From the NCBI GenBank assembly GCA_026125865.1, contig JAHCKI010000002.1, forward strand, positions 1-27,136: a DNA stretch of 27,136 bases. The letters run 5' to 3'. This document shows positions 1 to 8,120 of the stretch, piece after piece. The stretch comes from Rhodospirillales bacterium. GTDB taxonomy: Bacteria > Pseudomonadota > Alphaproteobacteria > Rhodospirillales > Defluviicoccaceae. The notes beneath the pieces are model-generated. The model ran no database searches. It was not told where the DNA came from and saw only the letters and a program-made list of their open reading frames with translations. A program made the translations under genes and the position numbers. Each line of letters begins with the position of its first letter. Position 1 is the first letter of the stretch.

Positions 1-511
1 CGCCGAAAGCACCCATCTGCTCGGGAAATGGCGGCAAGGCTGACACGAAACGCAAATACATGTGCGTTCCCGGGAATGGCACCTCGCCCAATATGATCAG
101 ATCGCCACCGGTGCCCGCCAAACAGCGGCGACATGTCATCTCGGCGGCGACCAGCGATTCGGCCTCATCCCAAGCGGTATAGTAGTCCAAGGTGCGCTGC
201 AGTGGGCGAGCGCGCGTTCCCGGAAGCCGCCCCAACGCTTTGACCACGCGACGAGAATGCTCGGGTTTCGCTTCCTCCCCCGAAAACGGCAGGACCCGTA
301 CGTCCAGGTGTTCGAAACCCAACCGTCGGACGAAACCAAGCAGGCGCGACAGAACACCCGGTTCCTTGTCCACGGTTCTTATCTTCGCCGGTGGTCGTTG
401 CTCCGGCGCCTCCGTTTCTGCCGCCTCGGTCTCGGGCGGAGATTTGTCGAGCTGCCTGGGAGAACGCGGAAGCGTTGTGCGAATTCTGCGGGATGGGCGT
501 TTGGCCGGCAT
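1..511 (-). CDS. Hypothetical protein, partial (C-terminus beyond window)
   Basis: An open minus-strand frame starts with ATG at 511 and stays open to the left edge, giving about 170 residues with GC-rich third positions typical of coding sequence in this genome. An in-frame TAA lies two codons upstream (515-517), so the start cannot lie further out. The ribosome binding site is weak. The first ~50 residues are basic and Pro/Glu-rich (low complexity, probably disordered). A more globular part follows, with a CRRC pair near residue 130, which could bind metal or form a disulfide. I do not recognise the family. It lies downstream of the trehalose operon on the same strand, but 193 bp with two hairpins separate them, so it is probably a separate unit. 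Confidence 0.55.
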   Translation of the reverse strand, partial: MPAKRPSRRIRTTLPRSPRQLDKSPPETEAAETEAPEQRPPAKIRTVDKEPGVLSRLLGFVRRLGFEHLDVRVLPFSGEEAKPEHSRRVVKALGRLPGTRARPLQRTLDYYTAWDEAESLVAAEMTCRRCLAGTGGDLIILGEVPFPGTHMYLRFVSALPPFPEQMGAFG

Positions 512-590
512 CGATTATTCTGTGGACGGGTTTATCGCATCCTGGCGCCAGTCGATGGCCCCATAAAGCCGTATCGACCGCCCCATTTAG

Positions 591-608
591 AGGAGCAATG
601 TTGCTCCT
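591..608. repeat. Perfect inverted repeat (AGGAGCAA/TTGCTCCT)
   Basis: Two 8-bp arms are separated by TG, between the end of the GH65 gene and the start of the left-edge gene. It has no U-run, so it is either a weak terminator of the trehalose operon or an operator for the left-edge gene. Confidence 0.4.
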
Positions 609-643
609 ACGGCGACAAACCGTCAACGCTTCTCAGACCATTT

Positions 644-660
644 CTCAGAGAGTCTCTGAG
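644..660. repeat. Perfect inverted repeat (CTCAGAGA/TCTCTGAG)
   Basis: Two 8-bp arms are separated by one base, about 45 bp past the GH65 stop codon. Further CTCAGA-like words occur on both sides (near 631 and 667). It could help end transcription of the trehalose operon, but there is no T-tract. Confidence 0.35.
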
Positions 661-704
661 GGAGACGCTCTGAGATGGCCCGCGAAACCCGAAAATCTGG
701 TTGG

Positions 705-3113
705 CTACAGCGCGAACGTGGTGCTTTCGCCGGGACCGATCTCGCGAACGCTATCGCCGACACCAACGGATACGGCGTGTCCCTCGCCTTCGACCTTCAC
801 GGTGAGTTGCCCGGATTGCAGCGAAACCCGGAGAGGCGCGCCGAGGAAGCGAATCGCATAGGAAACGCCATCCAGGTGGTCGGTCAGTTTGGGGTCGAAG
901 TAGAGCGCGCCGTCGCGGACCTCCGCTCCCATGTAGCCCCGCTGGACCAGATCGAGGGTTCCCGCCATCACGCCCATGTGGATGCCTTCCTTGGTGGTTC
1001 CACCCTGGATATCGTTGACATCGCTTTCTAGGGCGCTAAGGAACATGTCCCACGACGCCGATGGCTCCAATTCCCGCTCGATGGCGGCGTGGACGATCAG
1101 GCTGAGCGTCGAACCGTGGGAGCAGCGCTCGTAATAGTAATCCGTGTTCTTGCGCGCGGTATCGTCCTTGTACTCATAGCCCAGGCCGGTGAACAGCCGA
1201 CGCAACTGCTCTTCCGGGAACAGATACCAGAGCATCAGCGTGTCGGCCTGCTTGGCCACTTTGTACTTGTCCGGCGTGGTGCCCTCGGCCTTGAGGATAC
1301 GGTCCATGCGGTGGATGTTGTCGTACTTGGCGCGGTAGGCGTCCCAGTCCAGTTCTTCCAGGTTTTCGTACCCTTCGAACTGGGTCAGCAGGCCGTCGCC
1401 ATGGAAAGGAACGAACATCTTGTGGCACATGTCCGACCATGACCGAACTTCGGCGTCGTCGATGCCCAGAGTTTCCCGCAAGGACGTGCGGCGCGATGGC
1501 GGTAGCGCGTCCAGCACTTTCTGCGCCACCTCCATGATCCACGCGACCATCATGTTGGTGTAGGCGTTGTTGGGCACACCGTGCTTGTCGGAACCGTAGA
1601 CGGACTCGTGGAACTCGTCGGGTCCCATGACGCCGTGGATTTCGTAGCGGTCCCGTTCGGCATTGAAGTGAGCGATACTGGCCCAGAAGCGTGCGATCTC
1701 CAGCAGCATCTCGGCGCCGTACCCAGCCAGGAACTCCGTATCGCCCGTCGTTTCGAAATACTGCCAGATATTGTAGAAAATGGCGGCGTTGACGTGGCGC
1801 TGATTGTGACTGAAGTCCGGATCCCAACTCCCCGACTTTGGATTGAGGTGGACCACCTGCGTTTCTTCCGAGCCGTCGCTGCCGCTTTGCCAGGGGTACA
1901 TGGCGCCGCGATAGCCGGCCGCCTTGGCCAAGGCCCGCGCTTCGTCGATGCGACGATAACGGTACATCAGCAGCGAGCGGGTGATCTCGGGGATGCGCGA
2001 GGTGATGAACGGATAGATGTAGAGTTCGTCCCAGAAGATGTGGCCGCGATAGCTCTCGCCATTGAGGCCGCGCGCCGGCACGCCGGCGTCGAGATCCACC
2101 GTGTTGGGCGAGCAGCATTGCAGGATGTGATTGATGTGGAAGCGGATGATCATCTGCACCCGATCCTGCTTCGGCAGCTCGATGTCGCAGGCTCCCCACA
2201 GGTGATCCCAGGCCGTCCAATGCTCGGCGTACATGGCCTCGAAACCTTCCAGCCGGGCGACGGTGGTTTCGGCATTGACCAGCGGTTTGCTGATGGCACT
2301 GTCCCGCGACGTGTAAAAGGCCAACAGCTTTTCGACGACGACCGGCTCGCCCTCGGCAATGTCGAACGCAAGCGTTTGTGTAATATTGCCGTCCTGTTGC
2401 TGCGTGCCGCGCGCGACGGCCATCGCCTCGCCGCCCTTGAAGACGCGGGTACGGGCCGCTTCGGCGATATAGATGCTCGATTGATTGGTGCGGACCAACA
2501 GCGACATGCCGTCATCGCCGACGACGCCCGTGGAAACCGGCTCGAGCTGACGGCTTTCCAGTTCCCGGTAGCGGGCGACGCCCCAGTTGTGGACTCGGCC
2601 TTCCAGAGCCGAGATGACTTCGACCTTGCCCGACCAGTTTTCCGCGGTGATGGTCCATTCCAGCGCCGCTAGATGCTTCTTCGCCATGCTGACGAAGCGA
2701 CGACTGAACAGCGTTGTTTCGCGTCCCGCACCATCCTTGAAACGAACGGTGCGATTGACCGTGCAATGGCGGATGTCGAACTCGTGGTGGTAGGAAAGCA
2801 CCTCCGCCGTCCCCAGCGAGAACGGCTCGCCGCCCTCGATCCGGAGCGTCATCGGCAACCAATTCGGCAAGTTGACGAAGTCCTCGTTGACCACCGGGCG
2901 TCCGCCCATCATCGTCGTCGTGCGGTTGAAGCCGCCGTGCATATAGGTGCCGGGGTAGTAGCAACCTGGGTCGTCGAGCCGATCGATGATCGAGTCAGCC
3001 CACTCGCACGTGCCGCGGGTACAGAAATAACCGTTGCCGGTGGAGGTCAGCGCTTCTCTCAACCCCTCCTCTTCGGGGACGAAGGCATCATAGGCGAGGG
3101 TCCAGGTCGACAT
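705..3113 (-). CDS. GH65 family glycoside phosphorylase/hydrolase (trehalose/maltose/kojibiose type)
   Basis: This 802-residue protein has the full GH65 layout: an N-terminal beta-sandwich (about 1-270), a linker, an (alpha/alpha)6 barrel (about 310-690) and a small C-terminal beta domain. Visible signatures are WDELYIYPF (361-369), MYPWQSGSDG (405-414), GPDEFHE (497-503, with Glu500 as the likely general acid), KQAD (621-624) and HGSTLS (666-671), the loop that binds phosphate in phosphorylases. The family splits alpha-glucosides, mostly with phosphate, to beta-glucose 1-phosphate plus glucose. No signal peptide is seen, which favours a cytoplasmic phosphorylase over a secreted acid trehalase. 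An AAGAGGT ribosome binding site precedes the ATG. It is the third gene after a beta-PGM-like HAD and otsB, which points to trehalose as substrate. Specificity cannot be fixed from sequence. Confidence 0.9.
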   Translation of the reverse strand: MSTWTLAYDAFVPEEEGLREALTSTGNGYFCTRGTCEWADSIIDRLDDPGCYYPGTYMHGGFNRTTTMMGGRPVVNEDFVNLPNWLPMTLRIEGGEPFSLGTAEVLSYHHEFDIRHCTVNRTVRFKDGAGRETTLFSRRFVSMAKKHLAALEWTITAENWSGKVEVISALEGRVHNWGVARYRELESRQLEPVSTGVVGDDGMSLLVRTNQSSIYIAEAARTRVFKGGEAMAVARGTQQQDGNITQTLAFDIAEGEPVVVEKLLAFYTSRDSAISKPLVNAETTVARLEGFEAMYAEHWTAWDHLWGACDIELPKQDRVQMIIRFHINHILQCCSPNTVDLDAGVPARGLNGESYRGHIFWDELYIYPFITSRIPEITRSLLMYRYRRIDEARALAKAAGYRGAMYPWQSGSDGSEETQVVHLNPKSGSWDPDFSHNQRHVNAAIFYNIWQYFETTGDTEFLAGYGAEMLLEIARFWASIAHFNAERDRYEIHGVMGPDEFHESVYGSDKHGVPNNAYTNMMVAWIMEVAQKVLDALPPSRRTSLRETLGIDDAEVRSWSDMCHKMFVPFHGDGLLTQFEGYENLEELDWDAYRAKYDNIHRMDRILKAEGTTPDKYKVAKQADTLMLWYLFPEEQLRRLFTGLGYEYKDDTARKNTDYYYERCSHGSTLSLIVHAAIERELEPSASWDMFLSALESDVNDIQGGTTKEGIHMGVMAGTLDLVQRGYMGAEVRDGALYFDPKLTDHLDGVSYAIRFLGAPLRVSLQSGQLTVKVEGEGHAVSVGVGDSVREIGPGESTTFAL

Positions 3114-3175
3114 GACGTTACCTCTTGTTTTCTTTGAATTTACGGACTGGAATGGGACGGCGCGGCGAATGGGGG

Positions 3176-3988
3176 TCAGCGCGCCAGCCCGTCCATGAAC
3201 TGCTCCACCTCTTCCATGGTGTGCAGGATGAAGTCGGCATATGTGGTGCGGCCGCCGACTTCCGGGTCGTCGGCATGGCCTACGAAAACGCCGATGCCCC
3301 GCCCTTCCAGTGCGGCGAAGGCGTGTTCGTCGGTGATGTCGTCGCCGAAATACATGGGCATGACGTCATCCCGGTCGAGCTTGAGCGCCTCGAGCAGATA
3401 GAGGACCGCCTTGCCCTTGTCCCAGTCGATCTTCGGCTGGATTTCGTAAACCATCTTGCCCGGCGTCACTTTCAGGTGGTCCGGGTGCGCCGCCAGGATC
3501 TGGTCGACGATCGCCTTGACCTTGGGCCGTTCGTCCTCGGCGACCAATCTATAGTGGGCGGCGACGGAGGTCTTCTTCGGCTCCACCAGCGCCCCTTCGA
3601 TGGGATCCATCACCGCGTGCAGTTGCTTATTGACGTCTTCTAGCAGCGTCGCGAACTCACCGCCGTGTTCTTTCTCGATCGACCCGCCCGTCGGGCTCCA
3701 AATGTCGAAGCCATGGCTGCCGGCGACGATCAGATTGTCGAGCCCCATCAATTCCTGAACCACCGGGCGATCGCGGCCGCTGACCACGCACACGGGACAG
3801 CGGGTGGCGAGGCCGCGCACGGCATCGCGCATACTTTCGGAGATGATCGCGTCCTCGGGACGGTCGACGATCGGGGTCAGTGTGCCGTCGTAGTCCAGAA
3901 ACACCGCCGGTGTCTTGCCCGCCAGCCGAACCGCCAGCTCTTTGCCATTGGTGATCGCATGCGGCAAATCGCCGATATGCTTGGCCAT
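3176..3988 (-). CDS. otsB: Trehalose-6-phosphate phosphatase
   Basis: This 270-residue HAD-superfamily phosphatase would remove phosphate from trehalose 6-phosphate to give trehalose in the cytoplasm. All four HAD motifs are present: DYDGTLTP (32-39, nucleophile Asp32 and acid Asp34), VSGRD (69-73), the lysine of WDKGKA (about 191-193) and GDDITDE (215-221). SHGFD (91-95) belongs to the OtsB cap. Length and domain order match stand-alone bacterial OtsB. The ATG follows a strong GAGGAGGG ribosome binding site. It lies 34 bp after the HAD gene and 62 bp before the GH65 gene, all minus strand. No trehalose-6-phosphate synthase (otsA) is in the window. Confidence 0.95.
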   Translation of the reverse strand: MAKHIGDLPHAITNGKELAVRLAGKTPAVFLDYDGTLTPIVDRPEDAIISESMRDAVRGLATRCPVCVVSGRDRPVVQELMGLDNLIVAGSHGFDIWSPTGGSIEKEHGGEFATLLEDVNKQLHAVMDPIEGALVEPKKTSVAAHYRLVAEDERPKVKAIVDQILAAHPDHLKVTPGKMVYEIQPKIDWDKGKAVLYLLEALKLDRDDVMPMYFGDDITDEHAFAALEGRGIGVFVGHADDPEVGGRTTYADFILHTMEEVEQFMDGLAR

Positions 3989-4022
3989 GATCCCTCCTCG
4001 TTCGTATTGTCGTTTGATTTCG

Positions 4023-4784
4023 TTACGCTAGTTTGATCGCACCAAGATCGCGTACGACGATATCGGCGCCGGCGTCCTTCAGGGCCTGCGGTTCGTCATG
4101 CCGCGCCACCCCGATCACCAGACCGAAGGCGCCGGCCCGGCCCGCTTCCACGCCAGAGATGGCATCTTCCAACACGACCGAGCGCTTGATATCGGCGCCC
4201 AGGTCCTTGGCGGCCTCTTCGTAAGTATGGGGATCGGGCTTGCCCTTGAGACCGCGCGCCGCGGCCACATTGCCGTCCACCTTGGCCTCGAACAGACCGG
4301 ACAGTCCGGCGACCTCAAGCACGGTGTCGCAGTTCTTGCTGGAGGTGACGATGGCGACGTGCTTGCCCTGTCGGATGAGTTCCTTCACCAGGTCGACCGA
4401 CGTCTGGAATACCACGGCGCCCTCCTCCTTGAGGACGTCGTTGAACATGTCGTTCTTGCGGTTGCCGAGACCGCACACCGTTTCCATGTCCGGCCCGTCG
4501 CTCGGGTCGCCCCAATCGAGTTCTATCCCGCGCGAACGCAGAAAGCTGTCGACGCCGTTGTAGCGGGGCTTGCCATCGACGTACTGAAAATAGTCAGGGT
4601 CGATCTCGAACGGCTCGAACGGCATGCCGTCGCGCTTGGCGGCCATTTTCAGGTATTGATCAAACATTTTCTTCCACGCGGACGCGTGGACGCTGGCGGT
4701 ATCGGTGATGATCCCGTCGAGGTCGAACAACCAGGCATCGAAATCATCGGAAACAACGGTCTGAACTGGCTCAGAGGCGGGCAT
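4023..4784 (-). CDS. Beta-phosphoglucomutase-like HAD hydrolase
   Basis: This 253-residue HAD protein has DLDGIITDT (21-29, Asp21 nucleophile and Asp23), a helical cap (about 30-110) containing DGKPRYNGV, TSSKN (147-151), GKPDP (181-185, Lys182) and EDAISGVEAG (206-215). These are the beta-phosphoglucomutase motifs. The family interconverts beta-glucose 1-phosphate and glucose 6-phosphate, which is what a downstream GH65 phosphorylase would require. A GGGAAGGGGAA ribosome binding site precedes the ATG. It is the first gene of the operon and has a plausible sigma-70 promoter about 135 bp upstream. A plain sugar phosphatase is the alternative, but the operon context favours mutase. Confidence 0.88.
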   Translation of the reverse strand: MPASEPVQTVVSDDFDAWLFDLDGIITDTASVHASAWKKMFDQYLKMAAKRDGMPFEPFEIDPDYFQYVDGKPRYNGVDSFLRSRGIELDWGDPSDGPDMETVCGLGNRKNDMFNDVLKEEGAVVFQTSVDLVKELIRQGKHVAIVTSSKNCDTVLEVAGLSGLFEAKVDGNVAAARGLKGKPDPHTYEEAAKDLGADIKRSVVLEDAISGVEAGRAGAFGLVIGVARHDEPQALKDAGADIVVRDLGAIKLA

Positions 4785-4918
4785 CGGTTCCCCTTCCCTC
4801 GTTGTGGCCTGAAAGTGTGTCTCGGGAAATTGGGGGTCGTGAATGGTCGTCGAGAGGCCCAGTTCACGGGGACCCTGTTTGCGAGAACCTTCAAGCTCTA
4901 TCTTTTTGCAGGTGCGTT

Positions 4919-4947
4919 ACTATAGCCGACGCCCGAGGCAAGACCAA
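4919..4947 (-). promoter_or_regulatory. Putative sigma-70 promoter of the trehalose operon
   Basis: Read on the minus strand, TTGGTC (-35, 4942-4947) and TATAGT (-10, 4919-4924) are separated by exactly 17 bp. The site lies upstream of the HAD gene, and nothing else on this strand would use it. The -10 is a 5/6 match but the -35 only 3/6. Confidence 0.4.
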
Positions 4948-5015
4948 CCCGCCCTTGGTATTTTTTCCCGCGCCGGTTCGAACGACGCTCGTTACATGGC
5001 TAGAACCAGGGAATT

Positions 5016-5639
5016 TTAGGCGTCGGCGACGGCGTTGGCGGAAGCCGTTGCGGAGGCGCCGTCGATGGGGCCGCCGGCGATGGTGCTGTCGATCTCGTCC
5101 TGCGACAGGTGCCGGTTGGGATCGCTCGATTGCATACCACGCCGCTCCTCGCCCTTGTAGTCCTCGTGACGTCGGCGCCGTCGGTCCGGCCCGAAATAGG
5201 TCTCCGTCTCGATGAACGGGCGCGGGTTGCCGATGGTCTCCTGCAAGCGGCGAAACAGGGAATTGGCCGACAGGGGCTTGGCCACAACCTCATTCACGCC
5301 GGCGTCGCGGGCCTGCACAATGCGCTCGTACTCCGTATAGGCGGTCACCAGGATGATGGGGATAATGCGATCGCGTTCCGAATCCTGCGATCGCACCAGT
5401 TTGGTGAATTCGACGCCGTTGCGCGGGCGCAGCATCCATTCCGTCAGGATAAGGTCCGGACAGAACAGCGAGATGATGGCGAGCGCGGCCTCGCTATTGG
5501 AGCAATACTTGACATGGATGGCGCCGAACGATCGCAGCAACTCACCGAGTACGGTGCGCATGAAATCGTTGGGTTCAACGACAAGGATCCGGACGGTTTC
5601 CAAGTACCTGCAAGTCGCATCGGACGCGATCACCGCCAT
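5016..5639 (-). CDS. Receiver-domain protein with altered phospho-acceptor site
   Basis: The 207 residues comprise a CheY-like receiver domain (about 17-135) and a charged tail with FGPDRRRRR, a tail I associate with stand-alone alphaproteobacterial receivers. Aligned to CheY, the phospho-acceptor Asp57 is Glu67 (LILTEW) and the acidic pair DD is Glu22-Pro23. Thr99 (VTAYTE) and Lys121 (AKPL) are kept. Such a receiver would not be phosphorylated normally, and Asp-to-Glu often mimics the active state. No DNA-binding output domain is seen, so it probably acts by protein contact. The ATG has a weak ribosome binding site, and a TTG 14 codons in (before ETVRIL) is an alternative start. It lies 28 bp after the Hpt-like gene. 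Confidence 0.85.
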   Translation of the reverse strand: MAVIASDATCRYLETVRILVVEPNDFMRTVLGELLRSFGAIHVKYCSNSEAALAIISLFCPDLILTEWMLRPRNGVEFTKLVRSQDSERDRIIPIILVTAYTEYERIVQARDAGVNEVVAKPLSANSLFRRLQETIGNPRPFIETETYFGPDRRRRRHEDYKGEERRGMQSSDPNRHLSQDEIDSTIAGGPIDGASATASANAVADA

Positions 5640-5667
5640 ATCATTCTCATACTTGAAAAATGTTTTC

Positions 5668-6150
5668 CTATCTTACGCGTTCGATGACCTTTTTCAGGCC
5701 GGACAGAACTTCTTCGGCCACGCCGTCGCACTGTTCCGCTTCGTCCTTGTCCATCATGAGCGCGGCGGCGTCGATGTGCAGCTTGATCACATGAACCTGC
5801 ATCGGCCCCTTGCCGCGGCCGCTGTCGATGAAGCCGCAGATCTGCCGGCTGATCTGGGTCAACAAGGGATAGCCGAACATGCCGGCTTGCCCCTGCAGGT
5901 CATAGAAGATGGCGTTGATCTCGGCGAGGATCTCCGGATTGGAGGGCTTGCGGCTCAGGCGGTCATAGGCCTCGTTCAGTCGAAGCAACGACCGCCGCGC
6001 CCGCTCGACGAAGCCGTCCGCCATGTCGGCCAGCACGCTCTCGGCATGTTTGATCATGGCCGGCGTCACCGCGCAGTGACCGGCCTTGGCGATCCGCGAC
6101 TTCATCTCGTTCGAAACCTCGATGACCCTTGCCGACTGTCCCTTGCGCAT
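5668..6150 (-). CDS. Hpt-like histidine phosphotransfer protein lacking the phospho-histidine
   Basis: This 160-residue all-helical protein resembles alphaproteobacterial Hpt proteins. The core FYDLQGQAGMFGYPLL (82-97) aligns with the Hpt signature H-D-I/L-K-G-Q-x-G-x-F-G-Y-P, and the phosphorylatable His is Tyr83 with the following Lys replaced by Gln86. It therefore should not carry phosphate, although the four-helix fold could still bind a receiver or kinase. I chose the ATG at 6150 because AAAGGA precedes it by a good distance; a TTG at 6198 in the same frame has no such site. It is first in a two-gene unit with the altered receiver, and a CtrA-type box lies 72 bp upstream. Confidence 0.8.
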   Translation of the reverse strand: MRKGQSARVIEVSNEMKSRIAKAGHCAVTPAMIKHAESVLADMADGFVERARRSLLRLNEAYDRLSRKPSNPEILAEINAIFYDLQGQAGMFGYPLLTQISRQICGFIDSGRGKGPMQVHVIKLHIDAAALMMDKDEAEQCDGVAEEVLSGLKKVIERVR

Positions 6151-6221
6151 CGGTGTCCTTTGTTCCGTACTGACAGGAAAGGCGTTCGCCCAATTCAAAA
6201 GCGCAGCCTAGGGCGATCGGC

Positions 6222-6236
6222 TTAATACGGCGTTAA
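6222..6236. promoter_or_regulatory. CtrA-type binding site, TTAA-N7-TTAA
   Basis: The full CtrA consensus spacing is present (TTAA 6222-6225, 7 bp, TTAA 6233-6236) in the 118-bp gap between the Hpt-like gene and the divergent radical SAM gene. With A and T each near 19%, chance would give well under 0.1 such sites in the window. CtrA is the alphaproteobacterial master regulator of cell cycle and motility genes. Confidence 0.55.
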
Positions 6237-6268
6237 AACCGTCGCTCAGGGGATGTGTTCGCCGTATC

Positions 6269-7192
6269 ATGGAACGACCAAACAATCCGGCCATGCGAAC
6301 CATGCCCATCACCTACGACATGCCTTTGTATCGGCCGCCCAGCGAGGGCGCCAATCTGATCATCCAGGCGACCATCGGCTGCTCGTTCGACCGCTGCACG
6401 TTTTGCTCCATGTACAAGTCCAAAACCTACCGGGCGCGGCCGTTGGACGCGGTGTTCGCGGACATCGATCACGCCAGACGGGTGTGGCCGGAGGCACAAC
6501 GCGTGTTCCTCGCCGACGGTGACGCGCTGGTGCTGCCGACCGACGACCTCAGCCGAATCCTGGATCGCCTCGCCGCAGCGTTTCCGGCCCTTGAGAGAGT
6601 CTCGGTCTACGGCACGCCCTTGGCGCTGAATGCCAAGAGCATCGACGAGTTGACGCGACTGCGGCAGCAGGGCCTGACCCTGGTCTACCTGGGGGTCGAG
6701 TCGGGGTCGGCCGCCGTCCTCAAGCGCATCCGCAAGGGCGCCACCCCAAACACCATGGTGCGGGCGCTTGACGCGGCGCGCGCCGCCGGGCTGGATGTTT
6801 CGGCGACCGTCATCCTCGGCCTCGGTGGCCGCGACCTATGGCAGGATCATATCGACGCCACCGCCGACCTCGTCAACACCTCGCCCCCCACCTACCTCTC
6901 CACCCTGCAATTGCGCTTGGAAGACGAGGTAGAGAACGACTTCATGGCGCGCTTCGCCCGCGCCGGCACGCCGTTCCGCTGGCAGGACGACGCCGGCATC
7001 ATCGCGGAGCAGGAGCGCCTGCTCGCCCACCTCGACCCGCCGGCGCCGGTGATCTTCCGCTCCAACCACGCCTCCAACTGCCTCCCCCTCGCCGGCACCC
7101 TCCCCGACGACCGCGACTACCTCCTAGCCCTAATCACCGCCGCCCGCCTCGGCGCGCCGCTATTGAGGCCGGAGGCGCTGCGGGGGTTGTAG
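6269..7192 (+). CDS. Radical SAM protein (Elp3/MiaB-like fold), function unknown
   Basis: This 307-residue protein has a radical SAM cluster motif in the form CX4CX2C (Cys38, Cys43, Cys46, within GCSFDRCTFCSMYK). This spacing is typical of a family of uncharacterised radical SAM proteins. The Asp-Gly pair near residue 89 and GVESGS near residue 147 are further family features of the TIM-barrel core. It should bind a [4Fe-4S] cluster and cleave S-adenosylmethionine; the substrate is unknown. The ATG at 6269 lacks a clear ribosome binding site, and in-frame ATGs at 6293 and 6302 are possible starts. It diverges from the Hpt/receiver unit and no partner gene is nearby. Confidence 0.85.
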   Translation: MERPNNPAMRTMPITYDMPLYRPPSEGANLIIQATIGCSFDRCTFCSMYKSKTYRARPLDAVFADIDHARRVWPEAQRVFLADGDALVLPTDDLSRILDRLAAAFPALERVSVYGTPLALNAKSIDELTRLRQQGLTLVYLGVESGSAAVLKRIRKGATPNTMVRALDAARAAGLDVSATVILGLGGRDLWQDHIDATADLVNTSPPTYLSTLQLRLEDEVENDFMARFARAGTPFRWQDDAGIIAEQERLLAHLDPPAPVIFRSNHASNCLPLAGTLPDDRDYLLALITAARLGAPLLRPEALRGL

Positions 7193-7415
7193 TGTTTGGT
7201 GAGGGCGAAAATCCCTAATTTTACTTTTGCTAGAATTTTGATCACAAACACTACTAAAAATGTATTCTATGATCGACTATTTTGGGCGATTTAGTCGTTA
7301 AGGCTTCTCATCCACCTTTGCCTGGCAGGAATCCACCCCAAATCGGGAGTACAAATAGCTACACAAAACCAGAAAAATTTCTTACAATGGCGCAAACGGG
7401 AGGGGGAGTTCGTTC
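7193..7415. other. AT-rich intergenic segment at the left edge of a low-GC island
   Basis: Base composition drops sharply right after the radical SAM gene and stays low to about 8383. I see no gene here. A good ribosome binding site sits at its end, before the ATG at 7416. The abrupt change suggests the left boundary of acquired DNA, but no integrase, tRNA or repeat marks it. Confidence 0.5.
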
Positions 7416-8120
7416 ATGCGCAAATTGTCCTTGTGCGTTGATGGATCGAACGAGGTATCTTTTGGTGGCCTTGCCTCTCTGGCGAGTCAACAATTAACAA
7501 GACACTCGCTTTCGCTTGACTCCAAGTCTAACGTATTACGAATCGAGAGAAATCAAAGAAGAGATAAATTACTCCAATGGACACGGCGCAGCTTTTTATT
7601 CGCTGCAACTAGTTGTTTTCTGCCTTTCTGCCAAGCATCCGCAAATCCAAGATTTTTAAGTTTTCTCGTACAAGCGATTGTTGGTGGCATCATATATGAC
7701 TTTGCGAAGAAATCTGTAGCGGGGATACCGCCCGATCCCATGTTACCCGAGCCCAATCCTACATTACCCAATAAACCTTCAAGTACACCACCTCATACGA
7801 CACCTCCTCGGTCGAACAACCAGCTCACACCACCACCCATCCCGGTTTTGCATCGTTTTGGGTCAGAGCAGCAAAGAACTGTAGAGCTTCATTTTCAGAA
7901 CCCCTATTCTGATAGTTGGTCAACAATTCTCCTAGTTGCAATATATGGAATTTTTAGCTCAGAAGCTGAAGCGATGTGGGAAATGGAAGTTCTCCTTCGA
8001 CCTAGGCAAAAAAGTGATTTGGCAATTATTCTTAATGGGTTGTCGGGCGCAGGCCAAAAAATGCTTTACATTTCTACGCCAGAGGAAATTTTGCTCCAAA
8101 CAAAAATTGAGGTCGTATGA
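7416..8120 (+). CDS. Hypothetical exported protein with Tat-like signal (low-GC island)
   Basis: This 234-residue protein is of no family I recognise. The ATG follows a GGAGGGGGAG ribosome binding site. A twin-arginine motif TRRSFLF (56-62) precedes a hydrophobic stretch ending in CQASA (72-76), so it looks like a Tat-exported protein, but with an unusually long (~55-residue) leader before the twin arginines. No alternative in-frame start nearer the motif was found. A Pro-rich linker (about 103-145) follows, with many PP, TPP and SNN runs, then a C-terminal domain (about 146-234) that looks beta-rich. Codon use is AT-rich, unlike its neighbours. Its last bases overlap the next gene by ATGA. 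Confidence 0.65.
   Translation: MRKLSLCVDGSNEVSFGGLASLASQQLTRHSLSLDSKSNVLRIERNQRRDKLLQWTRRSFLFAATSCFLPFCQASANPRFLSFLVQAIVGGIIYDFAKKSVAGIPPDPMLPEPNPTLPNKPSSTPPHTTPPRSNNQLTPPPIPVLHRFGSEQQRTVELHFQNPYSDSWSTILLVAIYGIFSSEAEAMWEMEVLLRPRQKSDLAIILNGLSGAGQKMLYISTPEEILLQTKIEVV

Noticed and set aside
62..673. Plus-strand open frame of about 200 codons at the left edge
   Set aside because: Arg-rich, no ribosome binding site, and antisense to a better minus-strand frame that runs off the edge.
7282..7497. Open frame of about 70 codons before the Tat-signal gene
   Set aside because: Non-ATG start with no ribosome binding site; it overlaps the better supported gene at 7416.
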